Shown one piece after another: positions 1-11,823 of a stretch of DNA of 64,000 nt. Within the stretch, counting starts at the first letter, position 1; each line of letters begins with the position of its first letter. The DNA is taken from the NCBI GenBank assembly GCA_031763025.1, contig JASSKH010000020.1, positions 8,678,528 through 8,742,527 on the forward strand, read 5' to 3'. The notes below the pieces were generated by a model. That model was not told where the DNA came from and ran no database searches. It worked only from the letters and a program-made list of their open reading frames with translations. The DNA comes from Macrocystis pyrifera (taxonomy: Eukaryota; Sar; Phaeophyceae; Laminariales; Laminariaceae). The translations under genes were made by a program, and so were the position numbers.

Positions 1-102
1 TGGTACTGTGCTAGGAGGCGTGCTAGGATAAAGGTACTGGGCTAGGAGGCGTGTTAGGATGGGGGTACTGGGCTGGGAGGCATGTTACGATTGGGGTACT
101 GG
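1..102. repeat. 31-bp minisatellite at the left window edge
   Basis: GGTACTG recurs at 2, 33, 64 and 95, an exact 31-bp period. Each unit carries a GCTAGGAGGCGTG-like core with a few substitutions. The array probably continues to the left of the window. No coding content is seen. Confidence 0.85.
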
Positions 103-188
103 TACATTTTTTGGGCCAACCTATTTTTGACTGACGAGTTCCTCAAATCAAGAACTACCCAATATCGTTGGAAATATCATTATTAATA

Positions 189-293
189 TTACGGGTGACC
201 ATAGTAAATAGGACGAAATATTGGTAGTAACATTAGGTAAAAATATACGTTTTTATGGATACCATAGGTCCTATTAACTGTGGTTGCTCGTAA
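189..293. mobile_element. Palindromic TTACGGGGG MITE, copy 1 (TA target site)
   Basis: A 105-bp near-perfect inverted repeat. It starts TTACGGGTGACCATAGTAAA and ends with the complement, TTGCTCGTAA. TA flanks both ends, as expected for Tc1/mariner (Stowaway-like) insertion. Six further copies lie at 3078, 14893, 15335, 51559, 51930 and 56693. It has no coding capacity, so it depends on a transposase made elsewhere. Confidence 0.8.
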
Positions 294-436
294 TAGTAGT
301 GTTTCACCATAAGTCATGCCTTCTATATACCTAGGTCATGGGACTGCTGTTGTTCAGAGGGTCGCACTTTTCTTTTTCGTCGTCGTGTTGTGAGATTTTT
401 GGGGTAAGGCTAGGCCTCCTCAAGCGACGAGCCTCA

Positions 437-712
437 GAAAAGATGAGGACTATTCACGGGTCGGGTCAAACCTCGCGGGTGGAGGAAGGGTAGGGTCGGG
501 TCGGTTCGGGTCGGGGAACGGTGCCCCGACCCGACCCGTGACAGTTTGAAAACCTCCCTACCCTACCCTGCCCTACCCTGCCCTACCCTACCCTACTCTA
601 CCCTACTCTACCCGAGCCGACCGGACCGGACCCGACCGACCCGACCCGACCCGAACGGACCGTACCCGGCCTGCGAAATTTCAAAACTTTCCTGACCCGA
701 CCCACGTATCGG
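437..712. mobile_element. Degraded CCGACCCG-rich element (hAT-like family)
   Basis: It is dense in GGGTCGG, CCGACCC and CCCTACCCT runs separated by short phrases such as GACAGTTTGAAAACCTCC. The same phrases fill the better copies at 12092-13003 and 54391-55095. Neither CAGGGCTTTT terminus is recognisable here, so this is an old or partial copy. Confidence 0.55.
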
Positions 713-1052
713 GTCTTGACCGGCGAAGAGCTTGGGAAGTATGGGTGCTACCTTTACCTTAGGCTTAGGAATTTCAGGTTGCCGCAAGGTCTGGAGAGTC
801 AGCCAGAGAAAGTGTCTACTACATGGGAGTCGGATTCGCTAAAATGGTTGATAGCGCACACTGAAACTTCGTTACAGTTTTATTTTGAGAAATTTCCTAG
901 GCGGTGAGCCGCAACGAAGGTTAGGGCTTCGGTTAGAATTCAGCGTCAACTATTTGAAAACCGTTCCGTCGCAGCTAGGCCGACTCGTAAGCACGGCAAC
1001 GACAAATGTAGGTAAATCTTTCGGACACCCTGTCGGAAGCCACAAACACGAC

Positions 1053-1720
1053 GTACGGTATGGTATGGTTTGGTATGAAGTGGTATGGTATGGTATGGGT
1101 ATGGTATGGTATGGTATGAGATGGTATGGTACGGTATGGTATGGTATGGTATGGTGTGGTGTGGGACGGTATGGTATGATATGATATGGTACGGTATGGT
1201 ATGGTATGGTATGAAGTGGTATGGTATGGGTATGGTATGGTATGGTATGAGATGGTATGGTACGGTATGGTATGGTATGGTGTGGTGTGGGACGATATCG
1301 TATGATATGATATGGTACGGTATGGTATGGTTTGGTATGAAGTGGTATGGTATGGTATGGGTATGGTATGGTATGGTATGAGATGGTATGGTACGGTATG
1401 GTATGGTATGGTGTGGTGTGGGACGGTATGGTATGATATGATATGGTACGGTATGGTATGGTATGAAGTGGTATGGTATGGTATGGGTATGGTATGGTAT
1501 GGTATGGGATGGTATGGTACGGTATGGTATGGTATGGTGTGGTGTGGGGGACGGTATCGTATGATATGATATGGTACGGTATGGTATGGTTTGGTATGAA
1601 GTGGTATGGTATGGTATGAGATGGTATGGTACGGTATGGTATGGTATGGTGTGGCGTGGGACGGTATCGTATGATATGATATGGTACGGTATGGTATGGT
1701 ATGGTACGGAATGGTATGGT
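1053..1720. repeat. TATGG pentanucleotide satellite with a higher-order period
   Basis: About 670 bp of GGTAT/ATGGT pentamers with variants. The marker phrase GTGTGGTGTGGGAC recurs near 1153, 1279, 1409 and 1537, with a variant near 1648. This gives a higher-order unit of roughly 110-130 bp. Most frames stay open on both strands, giving meaningless IPYHT and WYGMV proteins. Confidence 0.9.
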
Positions 1721-1845
1721 TGCAGGCGCATTTTCGGTGTGCATGTTAGCCATCATACGCCCCGGATGTATGTGTGCGTGCGCCCCGTGATCACGCTGAC
1801 GACGTCGCTACCGTTGCTAGTGTTGCTGCTGATGGTGCTACATTC

Positions 1846-1846
<1 letters not shown>

Positions 1847-1883
<37 letters not shown>
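1847..1883. repeat. (GCT)n microsatellite
   Basis: About twelve uninterrupted GCT units inside a CTG-rich stretch. No convincing reading frame spans it. The flanks to about 2650 show no gene I can support. Confidence 0.9.
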
Positions 1884-1884
<1 letters not shown>

Positions 1885-2652
1885 GTTGCTACTGCTACTG
1901 CTGTCGCTCTTGAAGCGGAGGCGCACCTCTCCAGCTGCGCGTCCCGTGACCATGCTCGATAAAAGCAGGGCAAGGGCCCTCACTCGCTTCCCCAGTCGGT
2001 AGCACCGCCTCACTACCCCTCACATCTCACAGCTGGTAACAAACCACGCTTCAAACCTACCATATCACCGCACAACCACGTCCCACCGCTCTTCAAATAG
2101 GCTCGCGCTCTGTGCCCCAGGCCAGCCCAAACTCAACCATTTAGGGATTTCAGAGTGATAAAGTGCTTATAAAATTGACGATCACCCAACTCAAACCTGA
2201 GGCCGTTTGTTACAAAACATTTTCTTAGGTTCAAAACTGGGCCCTTTTCACGAAAAGGAAACAATAAAAACAAAAAAACAGAACTCATGCAACCTACATA
2301 AATCGTAGCAGTTTCATCACTAAAAAAAATCTGCAACCTCAATTTGATACGGGGACCTCCACCATTTTGATCAAGGCTAAATGTTGCAGTCTGAGGTTCA
2401 GATCAGAGCCATCATACGGGTTTCAATATGCATGTACTGTGAACGATACAATACACACGCCCCCCAGTAGCAGCAGTACTCGTGCCTCGTACCACACATC
2501 TACGCGGCACAATAGCACAGCTGCTGCACACACAGACTGAAGATGCGGTCGCGTACAAGTCCGTGCTCGCCCGGCCCTCAGCCAGGAACTCTCGGCACCG
2601 CATCGGGGAGGCACCATGCGGAGGGCGTGAGCCATCGTCATCAGGAGTTATC

Positions 2653-2750
2653 GACGAACGAGCTCTGCTGGCTGGGCGGCAATAAAATATGCTCTGTGCT
2701 ATACGAACGAGCTCTGCTGGCTGGGCGGCAATAAAATATGCTCTGTGCTA
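2653..2750. repeat. Perfect 49-bp tandem duplication
   Basis: The phrase ACGAACGAGCTCTGCTGGCT, followed by GGGCGGCAATAAAATATGCTCTG and CTAT, occurs twice head to tail with no visible change. This is a recent local duplication. Each unit contains an AATAAA. Confidence 0.85.
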
Positions 2751-3476
2751 TGCGGCCCCGAAAAAAAACACAACAATGGAGAAAAATCAAGCCGCGGCAC
2801 AGAGCATTGAGACTGACGGACAACCGCTGCGCTCGTACTTCCTTCGGGATAGCCACCACCTACTCCCTGGCTAGCTTTCTTCTGACTGGGAGTAGGGTGC
2901 TTGCTTGGCGCTATCGACCGTTGACAGTCTCCAACCAAGGCGGAGTTTCGTACGATACATCCGATGGAGACACGAACACGGCAACTTTATCCGAACCAGT
3001 ATCATCGGCCAAGCCACTGCAGGTCGATGTTGGGCTACTGCTCATGAATCTTGCCGCAGGTTTCGTCGCGGTTACTATTACGGGGGACCATAGTAAATAG
3101 GACCAAATATTGCTAGTAAAAATAGGGCAAATACATAGGTTTTAGTGTGTACCGTAGGTCTTATTTACTATGGTCCTCCGTTGTAGCCCTAAGCCAACTA
3201 GATACCCCCACGCTGGGAGTTCTGGGCCGTGTGAGTAGGCTCCGCATGCTCGATAGTCTCAATGGTACCTCGGCAATTTTTGTACCAAAAAACTCGCACG
3301 AGCTCGAACAGGACCAAAGCATCGAAGGGCCAGATGTCTCCGCACACACGACAGGCGACTCCGCGTTCTTCAGGGTGCAGCCTACTCATGTGCATTCGTC
3401 ACGATTGGTGCCGGATGATCAAAACAGGCCCGCGTCCGAGGGCTTGGCTCGGAAAAGCTCGGATGAGCTTGGATAG
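2738..3476 (+). pseudogene. Possible coding stretch interrupted by a MITE
   Basis: Two open stretches flank the MITE at 3078-3183. The left one (2738-3077) ends with protein-like sequence including LQVDVGLLLMNLAAGFVAV, which looks like a membrane segment. The right one (to 3476) includes GTSAIFVPKNSHELEQDQ and a long hydrophilic tail. I do not recognise a family, and no initiator, splice site or downstream partner is clear. It could be an exon of an unknown gene broken by the MITE, or chance open frame in GC-balanced DNA. Confidence 0.2.
3078..3183. mobile_element. Palindromic TTACGGGGG MITE, copy 2 (TA target site)
   Basis: A 106-bp inverted repeat that starts TTACGGGGGACCATAGTAAA and ends CTATGGTCCTCCGTTG, with TA on both sides. 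It is the same family as 189-293. Confidence 0.85.
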
Positions 3477-4086
3477 GCTCGCTTAGAGCTTCTGCCTCGA
3501 GGGCAAAAAAACTCGGGCTACGATTTTGGCTCAATTTTGGCGGCCTCAGGTTGTTGCGCTCCACGTGACACGGGCGGCCCTCAAACTACCAGGACCAATC
3601 TGAAGGGTCATTGAAGTGGTTCGCGTGCCTCTATTACTCTCCGTGGGGCCTGTAGCTCCCGGTCGTCGCCGGCCTGAGCATCCTCCATGGCAAGTCTAAA
3701 ATAACACGGGGTAGTTGACGCCAGCTATCTTCCAATCAAATGGCTGAAATAACGCGAACGACGGAAGCCATCTTCCAATAAAATCGCTGTCTTAACGGGA
3801 ACCACGGGAACCACGTGAAATCACGCCGTACACAAACTAGAAGAAGAAAGACACAGCTCGCAGCTCGCACACCCGCAGTCACGCGACGATTGACCTTCGA
3901 TCTCGACATATCATCCACCCACGGCCAACGAGCTTGGTACCGGGCAAGGCCAATGGGTGTAAATTATGGTCTGGGAGGTACAATTGGAATCCGTGGTCTA
4001 GGGGGCGAGAGGTTGGCCGCGGCGTCCTATGCTCTTTGTCAAAGCTTTCAAAATGTTCTGTTTCGTGCCAACGGAAAGGAATCGAG

Positions 4087-4530
4087 AGTTTTTTCGTCTG
4101 TTTTCTACACACCAGCTGCCAAATAAGTTTTTAGTAGACGCCTGGCCCACCCACGCCACATATCACCGACCGAGGTGTGAGAACTGTGATACTAGTGTGG
4201 GTCGGAGCCTCTAACCAGCGCGCTTCATTCAGAGTTCGTGACGTAATCGTTGGGTTTGTCGATCGATGTCAAACCTGAAAAAAGGTCTATTTTTTGCCAT
4301 TGGAGAGGGGTCGAATTTTTTTGTCGTCTGCCTTCTACAGACCAATGCCAAAATGTTTTTTTATCAGACGCCTGGTCAGCCCACGCCACATATCACCGAC
4401 CAAGGTGTTAAGCACTGTGACACTAGGCTGGGTCGGACACCTTAACCAGCGCATTCCGTTCAGATTTCATGAAAGTGTCGTTGGTTGTGTCGACCGATGT
4501 CTGCCGAGGATTCTCATAAAAGTTGGTTCT
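4087..4530. repeat. Two-copy tandem duplication, about 230-bp unit
   Basis: The phrase CCACGCCACATATCACCGAC recurs with a shift of 230 bp. It is accompanied by matching TTCGTCTG...TTCTACA and GTGGGTCGGA blocks. The two units differ by many substitutions, so the duplication is older than the 49-bp one at 2653. The stretch 3480-5160 otherwise shows no gene I can support. Confidence 0.75.
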
Positions 4531-5173
4531 AGTCAATGGGAATGACTATACATTGCTCCAGTATCTGCCAGAACAGGGGTTTTACATACATTGCGCGGCG
4601 CGCAATTAAAGTCCGCGTAAGCTGTTCCGTGACGTATAAAATTTGCCATCCTCCATCCCCTGGCGTGCACTGGCTGGAGACTGGAGATTTTAGCTATTAT
4701 GAAGCCGACTAGACGCTGTTCTGATCATTTCTATAGGCCCATAATCTCCCCGCAATAATAAAATCTCGAGGAGTCCAGGGAAAAATGAAAAAAAACAAAC
4801 TCATGTACTCTATGCAGGTCTTCGGGATTGCTCCCTTAACTTACAGGCGAGTGGTATTGTCGTCAGTTCTGGGTCCTCAAGAGCAACACATTCTCTTTTA
4901 TATGTACTTTTTGCGTAAACACTATACGTAATAGCTCCTTCAGGGCTGAGCACTGGCACAGCACGTGCTGGCAGTACACTATCTACTGATCGAGCCTGCC
5001 AGTAGACGCTGCCAGTATATTTGAAACTACAGTACGTATAAGTATACGTCCGAGAAACACGACAGCCAGTATTCTGATGCAATCGAGTACGATCAGTACT
5101 GGCTGAGGGTGTTCTTTGTCCAAGCCTACCAAAACACAGCAGCACACACAAAACACACGAAGCAATACACGCG

Positions 5174-5306
5174 GTGAGCCTCCCACGCAATCCAACCCCG
5201 CACCTCTTCTCCAGCGCCGTTCCTCCCGCCTGCTCCTCCTCTTCCGCCGAGTTTGCGATGACCCCGGCAGCCAGCCTGACGCACAACGGGCCTAGCGCCA
5301 TCAAGG

Positions 5307-5344
<38 letters not shown>

Positions 5345-5840
5345 CGTCCCCACGAGAGCGGTCGCAGGGGATGCGCTAGTCGTAGAACTGCCGCCGCCCA
5401 CGAATTGAGGCAACCCAGTCACGACGCTGAGCGACGACGATGCGACTCCTCCAGCGCCCGTGCCGGCGGTGGTAGCTGCACCCACCGCTGAGGGTGAGAG
5501 CGCAGCAGTGGCAGCGGCTACCGCTACCGCTGCTGCCGCTGCTCTGACAACAGCTGCGACGGGCATGATGGCTGTTGATCTTTCTGCTGCAGCTGCTGCA
5601 GCTGTGGCAGTTGTTGTTGTTGTGGGTACCGGCCGACGCAGAGCTCCTGTGGGCCTGCCGAGCGGAGCGACGGCTTCGCCGCATCGCACCGCCAACAGCG
5701 TTAGTCACCTAAACGCTTCACTTCCCGAACTCCTTCCAGTATGGTGGCAGCGACCGAGTGTCGAGAGTGTATCGGGTCGTCGACCCTGGGATCTCCGCGG
5801 GCACGTGGCCGATGGAGGCCTGCTGTCAGTCAGAGGCGGT
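5174..5840. other. GC-rich, codon-repeat-rich block, possibly coding
   Basis: Base composition rises sharply here and several frames stay open on both strands. A plus frame gives a Ser-rich protein (5174-5491). A second plus frame (5460-5906) gives an Ala-rich protein. A minus frame (5126-5695) gives a 189-residue Ala/Thr-rich protein. A GTGAGT donor-like site lies at 5839. It could be a 5' exon of the gene whose next visible exon is at 6810, but the correct strand and frame cannot be decided by eye. Confidence 0.25.
5306..5343. repeat. (CAG)n microsatellite
   Basis: A run of about twelve CAG units. It would read as poly-Ser, poly-Gln or poly-Ala depending on the frame. Confidence 0.9.
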
Positions 5841-6809
5841 GGTGAGTTGACGTTTTTATTGTCGAAAAAGCAGACAGCAGTTGCACTTTTGAGCGGTTCT
5901 GCTTGAGGAGGGGGTGTCCGAGCTCCAGCGTTCGCTGATCCTGCGCCCTGCCTCGGAGGTGTAAGGAGAACCGGCGGCTTGGGAAAGCCGCAGACGTAGT
6001 GGTGTTCGGGTCTGAAGCAAGGGAACAAAGCAGGAGCGTTGCTGCTGCTGCTGTGCTACGATACGCACTCTGCCGCTGTGTCGTGGGAACGCGACAAGTA
6101 AAGAAATGGAGTTCAATTGGTTCTGATAGCGTTATGAGTATGCACATGTAGGGTTTCCACTGTTATCTGGAGCGTTATTTTGTGGACGACGGTTACATTT
6201 ATTTCATGATTTTTTCGAATTGTTTTTTTGTTGTCGTCGCCTTCGAGTCTCCTCCTCTGTCCCTCTCTCTCCATCGCTTGAAGGCTCTTCCGCGAGGTCA
6301 GCACTCGGTGCTTTGCTCTTGAGCCCCTTCCCCTACCAACGATGAGGACAAGTCAGCGAAGGTCAGTTGTGTTGCTGATGTTGGCTGCTGGTAACCATGC
6401 TTGAGGCAGTGCTCATACTGACTAAAGCAGCAAAAAGCAGTTCTGTCGATGGAATTTCGTCAGCGCGGCCAGTTCGTAACATGCGGGTTAGCTTGACGTT
6501 GATCGGCGTCAACTCGGCGTGACGCCCTTGTGGCGTGCCATATATTTCCAGCTCGTAGATTCGAAACGTAGATTATATCTATATACACCCACCCACAGTG
6601 CATCGCTCGTTTACGATTCTTGTCAGCTAGTTGCACATACCGCAAGTGGAGATCAAACGCGATTGAGAACGTTCGCTACAGTAGACTCATGCACTTGCAC
6701 ATATCTACAATATGATACAAATACCGTTGAACACACGCCCGCAGCATGTTTTAATTGGCACCCCCTGAATAAAGGACCGATCCCGGTGTCCGGACCTTTT
6801 CGACTGCAG

Positions 6810-9800
6810 GGTGTCGCACGAGCGGGAGAAAGCACGCGAGGAGGGATGGAACAGCACGAGGCACACAAAGCTCAAGGAGTACAACGCATTGTTCGACCCG
6901 AACATGCGACACTTTTTCGAGACTCCTTCCGTTCAAGGCCATCTCCTCAGAACCGGACAGGTACGAGTCAGCATGCAGGGCAGCGAACGCCACGTATTAT
7001 GACCCTTTTCATTTTTCTGCTTCTTTCCATCACGCCCGATCTCGCAAGTAGTGGTATGTTTGCCCCACTGTACTTCTCCAGCCCCCTTGTTTTTCTGTAC
7101 AACAGCTGTCACATGGCGGGCGCTCCTCCCCCCTTCACACTACAACGGGTTGAGACCCAGGGGTATCCTCGTTGTGTAGTGAACTACAGTACCAAACGAG
7201 GACCGAGGCCGGTACTCCAAACCGTCTGGGACAGAGCACGCAGTAAGTGTGCGTATCATCATGCTGCTTCCCGCATGTCGTATGTACAGTTCCCAGCGCT
7301 GGGTCTCGGGGCACTCCACCTATCATACCCAGGGTCGCCCGGGCTGCTTGGTGTGGTCTTGGTCTTGCTTCTGAAGTTCCAAAGAACTTTGCACTACAGA
7401 CAGACTTGAGAGACAGAGCATGAAATAAAACAACACAGGGTTCCCCCACACGATGGGATGATTTGCTGCTGTATTTTGGTGTCCGACCTGCAAGCGAGGA
7501 GCTGCATGGCACTCGCTCAAGCATGGTACTACTGCACCCGTACGGCGACGCGTTCTTTCCACATAGAACTGTTGATAAGACTGCTTTTAGTTCCTTAGCT
7601 CGTCTCTCGATATTACGTTTTGACCCTCGGTGGTTGCTTTCACAAGCCGACGTCACAGGCACGCCTTCCATTCCCCCCCAGAGTTGTTGATAAGAACCGC
7701 TCTTACTTCCCCTGCTCGTCCCTCGAATTAGTTTTTGACTTTCGGTGGCTGCGTTCTCAAACGAACACACATGTACGCCTTCCCTTCCCCCCCCCGGTGC
7801 CTGGCTTGGAATCTATGACGGAGAGAGCCCCTTCCGCGTTTACACTGGTCGTCGATTGTTATCGAAATATGCCAAGTCACACGCTTACCCTGCAGAACGT
7901 GCTCCGGCATAGACTGTAAGGTGAATGGTTCCGCGGGCGGATACGCTTGCGCACAAGGGAGCGAACAAAACGCGAAAGAAACGGCCAGGGAGATCCCCAC
8001 GGTTTTAGGTGCAAACTAACGACTTGCAAATGCCAAGAGCTCCATGCTACCGAAATAAAAAATACTTGCAGGCCAGCGGAGGTCGGACAGATCACGATTT
8101 CTTCGTTCGTTTTGATAACTACAGCGAGCTGTATATAAGTGCTCGACGATATGCCGACTCTCGCCAACTCTGTCTGCTGGCTTGTGATGTCGCGCTCTGA
8201 TCGGCAAGTGGTTGTTTCGTTGCTTTGTGCAGGGCTGATGCACTCTGCCGTGCTGTGTTGCGCTTACGGTGGGTGTGCGACGACGATCATGCTCGTCTTA
8301 CAGCGTACAAACAAGCCTCACAAAACCCCCAAAAAGTCGAAAAACGAAGGCCCTTCTCGTAAAAACACAACGAAAGAGGGGAAAACAGCCCGGCGGCAAG
8401 TATACACAGAAGGAGGCGTCGTTGGTGTGCACGCCCCGAGAGGCCAGGGATGCCAGGGATGTGTCAACGGGGCCGGCCGAGGAAGAAAGAATGACGACCA
8501 CAAGATAGTTTGTGACAGTATCTCCGTAACCACCCACATGGTGCCATTTTGTTGCGACCATTCAAATAGGATTGCAAAGGTAGTGTATACGGTACCACAC
8601 AGGGGGTTGGAAAAGTGTTGCAAGCGGCATAAAAAAAGGGGACTGCTCCCAAGGTATCGCAAACGACAAATAGCACTACAAAGGTATCGCAAACGGCGGT
8701 TTCTCAGCCGAGAAGCTCTCCTCCGCTAGAATAGGCAGATGCTTTTGGGCCCCAAAGATGGTGAGACACCCGCTCCCCATTTCTGCCGCGAGGCATCAGG
8801 GCGGGGCAAGCAACTACCGAAACTACTGCTGCAGCTCCAAAAGAAGCCAACCCTGTTAGTTTAAATTGGGTATGCGGTAGATAATGTTCTCCCAGCAGCC
8901 CAGTCTCAGGGCGCGAGCTTCACTGCAACATATAAAATAAAGAAAATGGTATATATATTTGCCTTCCGTAGCTGGTCCCGGAAGCTGAGAAGAGGGAAAT
9001 ATATGGAGTGGCCTGGTAGGCGATGCTACCATATTCTACTCCAGCTACTATTTCCAAAGCACTCCTATTTCTCATAATTCCACAGCGTTCCTAGATCGGC
9101 TCCGGCAACAGTCTACAAAGACCTTGCGGGATATTCCACGTGTCATTCCCATACCGCAATACTCCGATAATACCCCATCGGACAACCCGACGCAACCATC
9201 ATATGTTCCTACTTTGTTCGTTCGAGACAAGCCTTTTCGAACAAACTCACTCGAGAGAAAATTGTCCATACTTAAAAGTTGTCCCTCACGTTTCTCTGGA
9301 GTCGACGCGCTCAAACGTGCGCATCTATAGGTGATCGTTGCCTCTGCTGCTGTGTCTACGGAGTTAACATACTCAACACTCGGGCCCATAAGGTGGTAGC
9401 TCTCTCTCTGGTGTTTGGCGATCGAGTCAACACACCCTGCAAGCGGACCTACAGTAGAAATGATCGTTGTTCCTAATGCCCACTCGTCTGAAATCAACAC
9501 ATCCGACCAACGCGTAAGGTGATCGTCGACTCGCTGACACTGTTCTGAACCACGAAGCAGATAGACCTCAGAAATGATCGTTGTTTCTGATGCACACTCG
9601 TCTGAAATCAACACATCCGACCAACGCGTCTAAAGGTGATCGTCGACTCGCTGATACTTTTCTGAACCACGAAGCAGATAGACCTCAACGGGCGCGTGAT
9701 CGACGTCCAGAAGCAGAAGGGAAAGCTACACATCATCGAGCAGGAGTTCAAGCAGGCGGAGCGCATAGAGTACTGGAGGCAGAAGGAGGTGAGTTGCTGA

Positions 9801-9855
9801 TATCGGTGGCGCTGGTAGCGGTGCTGGTGCGACTGCCACTATGATGCGAGGTGCA

Positions 9856-9899
<44 letters not shown>

Positions 9900-11823
9900 A
9901 CGTAGGATACTATTACCGAAACATTCACTGATTTCTACTGCCCTACCACCTACTACTGTTCCTACTGTAACCACTACTGCAACTGGACGCGTTCTATGAT
10001 AGAGGTAGCACATTTCTGCTAGCATGTTTTCTGCTGGATGGCGGGGTTCCTTAACCCCAAAACCGTCTGAATGCCAATCTTGTTTCGAAAAAAACGACGT
10101 TTTTGTATACTTGGGCCATGGGATTGTTCATCGGGTTGCAACTACTGTAGGTTTTTTGCTGAAGTCAGTTCTCGGGTGAGGTGTAAGGTATGGAGCTCCT
10201 TAAGTGAGGAGCCTCAAAAAAATTAGGGTGAACGCCTCTATCGTAGGACGCCTTACTGCTACTTGTGCTGTTGCTACAGGAAACTGCCGGCACGAAATGT
10301 TTTATCTGCTTGTATTGTTGCCACAGTACTACCACAGTACAGCAGTATTGCAGTACACAGTACAGTACTACAGTACACAGCAGAAGATGTGAGAACGTCG
10401 AGACGACGGTGCGAAAGCGGAGGATACTTTTCGCGAGGGTTTGTGGCTCGTATGGGTAACGAGAGACTGCTTAAACGAGTGAGGTTTGGGGAACTGGAGG
10501 GGGGAAAGGGTTACTTGGGAAGGTAAGAGCAGGACTGGATGGGTTGTCTCGAACGCGACCTATCGTTGTTTATCTTGCCCACCAAAGAGAAGCAATGGGC
10601 GCTGACAGCGAAGAAATAGGGGAAGTGGTTCAGACGTGTTGAGGAAGCGGCAGAGCAGTACCTGGAACGCTGGTTCGTTAAGGTGAAGGCGAATGCAGCG
10701 AAACGACGAGCGCTTGAGGTACAAACTGCCCCGCGACTGAAGACTCCGTTGGGCCTAAGGCCCCTGGGGGGGGGGGGGGAAGAGGAACCGCGCTAAAGGG
10801 GCGTAGCAACAGCCGCTAGGCCGGTGAAGAAAGTGAAGGCACCTCCGAAACGTGGCACTGGCTGTCTTTCTAGCTGAGACGCCCAGTGACTACCCTTGTC
10901 GTAGCCTAATGCTGCGTTCCAACTCCTGTTTTCCTTGTTTTATTGTTGTGTGTTGTGTTGCCCTATTGCCTGCCGAGTCGGTTACCTCCCGTCCCTCCGG
11001 TACCCTGCCATTCTACGTCAACTTCGTCGCATATTTGAGTGACCCTAAGCTATTTTTCCTTCTTTTTCCTGATTTTGGCGTTGTTTTCTTAGCCCCCCTT
11101 GATCCGTTTGTCTCTGTCCTCTCTGTCTTCCTTGCGTCTGTTGTGTCGTCCTTGACCCACCAGCTGGACAGTAGGACTGCTCGCTTTTCGCTATCCGGCT
11201 GTTTCATATGGACCCTTCTTCGGAGTAACCTTTGCAGTCAATTCTTTTTGAGCTCACACTTTTTGTTTTTGCGTTGTTCTACGTGTGTTTACACAAGTTG
11301 CGCCGGACGAGACCCCCCTACGACGTGCGTTTTATCTGTTGTGACAGAGGAGTAAAAGTACCAGGAAATGGGTAGCAGACGAGTTTCGGCAAAAAAGGGT
11401 TAATCGGGTACAGTTAGGCTGTATAGCAAACGGTGGCAACGGGCACAAGAACACCGACAGAATTTTCTGTTGTCGAACGTTGACATAATGTGTGAAAAAA
11501 ACAAATATAACGACGACAGCATGAACAACAAACACTACAGTACACACATCGCAATCACCACCACCACCACTGCCCCCCCCTCTCTCCCGCTACAAGCACC
11601 ACCCCCACTAGCACCACCACCACCAACATACATGCCACCACTACCACCACCACTACCAACTTCACCGACGACCATGCCCCGCAACGGTCGGCTATGTGTC
11701 CAGGAGAGAGACATGCGGGGGATGCGGGAGCGGGTCCAGAAGAAGCGGGCGCTAGCTTTGGAGCGAGCCAGGAAGGAGGACACGGTCATGCGCCTCCACG
11801 AAGACAGGAGGATAAGACAAGAG
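6810..11823 (+). CDS. Charged, helical conserved-looking protein, three internal exons
   Basis: Exons are 6810-6960, 9678-9788 and 11704-11823, each with an AG acceptor and a GT donor (GTACGA, GTGAGT, GTGTGC). The first starts one base into a codon and ends in phase 0; the next two are exact multiples of three, so all three join in frame. Exon one carries KLKEYNALFDPNMRHFFE and ends LLRTGQ. Exon two starts IDLNGRVIDV and holds KLHIIEQEFKQAERIEYW. Exon three is an Arg/Lys/Glu-rich helix (MRERVQKKRALALERARK) ending RIRQE. The joined part is about 127 residues, strongly helical and probably coiled coil. The TGQID-G-VID join reads naturally across the intron, which supports the model. The 5' part and initiator are not identified; the end may be the exon at 18259. 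I recognise no named family. A cytoskeletal or flagellar coiled-coil role is only a guess. Confidence 0.65.
7572..7800. repeat. Tandem duplication inside the 6961-9677 intron, about 116-bp unit
   Basis: Two diverged units begin GTTGATAAGA and share GCTCGTC and TCGGTGGCTGC/TTGCTTTC blocks. Both end in CCTTCC followed by a C-rich run. The rest of this intron (6961-9330) shows no other gene I can support. The longest open frame in it (8139-8729) looks random. Confidence 0.65.
9457..9687 (+). repeat. Tandem duplication that copies a splice acceptor
   Basis: Two units of about 114-117 bp start GAAATGATCGTTGTT and end GAAGCAGATAGACCTCA. The second unit provides the real acceptor (CAG before 9678) and the first ten bases of the 9678-9788 exon. 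The first unit carries the same acceptor and the same first ten bases, ending at 9570, and then runs into intron sequence. A third, more diverged unit may lie at 9330-9456. Confidence 0.85.
9857..9898. repeat. (CTG)n microsatellite just after an exon
   Basis: About fourteen CTG units, 70 bp downstream of the donor at 9789. It lies in an intron. Confidence 0.9.
9989..10251. mobile_element. MITE family 3 with internal hairpin, copy 1
   Basis: About 263 bp bounded by GCGTTCTATGATAGAGG and the inverted CCTCTATCGTAGGACGC. Near the right end is an internal hairpin, GGAGCTCCTTAAGTGAGGAG. The copy at 15546-15792 matches over its whole length. It has no coding capacity and no clear target-site repeat. 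Confidence 0.7.
10252..11703. other. Intron sequence with an unassigned helical fragment
   Basis: This is intron between the exons ending 9788 and starting 11704. A plus frame at about 10612-10740 reads as a charged helix (KWFRRVEEAAEQYLERWF). It lacks an obvious splice context, so it may be a remnant of a mobile element. The open frame at 10852-11355 is Leu/Ser/Phe-rich, and I see no reason to call it a gene. ACC/CAC trinucleotide repeats fill 11545-11670. Confidence 0.35.

Noticed and set aside
946-1756. Long open frames on both strands (IPYHT / WYGMV repeats)
   Set aside because: They are a by-product of the stop-free TATGG satellite; open on both strands and made of one five-base unit.
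8139-8729. 196-residue open frame on the plus strand
   Set aside because: It lies in the intron between two well-supported exons; composition is random-like with many Arg/Lys/Cys and no domain.
9072-9614. 180-residue minus-strand open frame
   Set aside because: It is made by the tandem duplication at 9457-9687 and its diverged third unit; the repeated peptide has no independent support.
10852-11355. 167-residue Leu/Ser-rich open frame
   Set aside because: Hydrophobic by composition of T-rich intron DNA; no helix pattern, motif or splice context.
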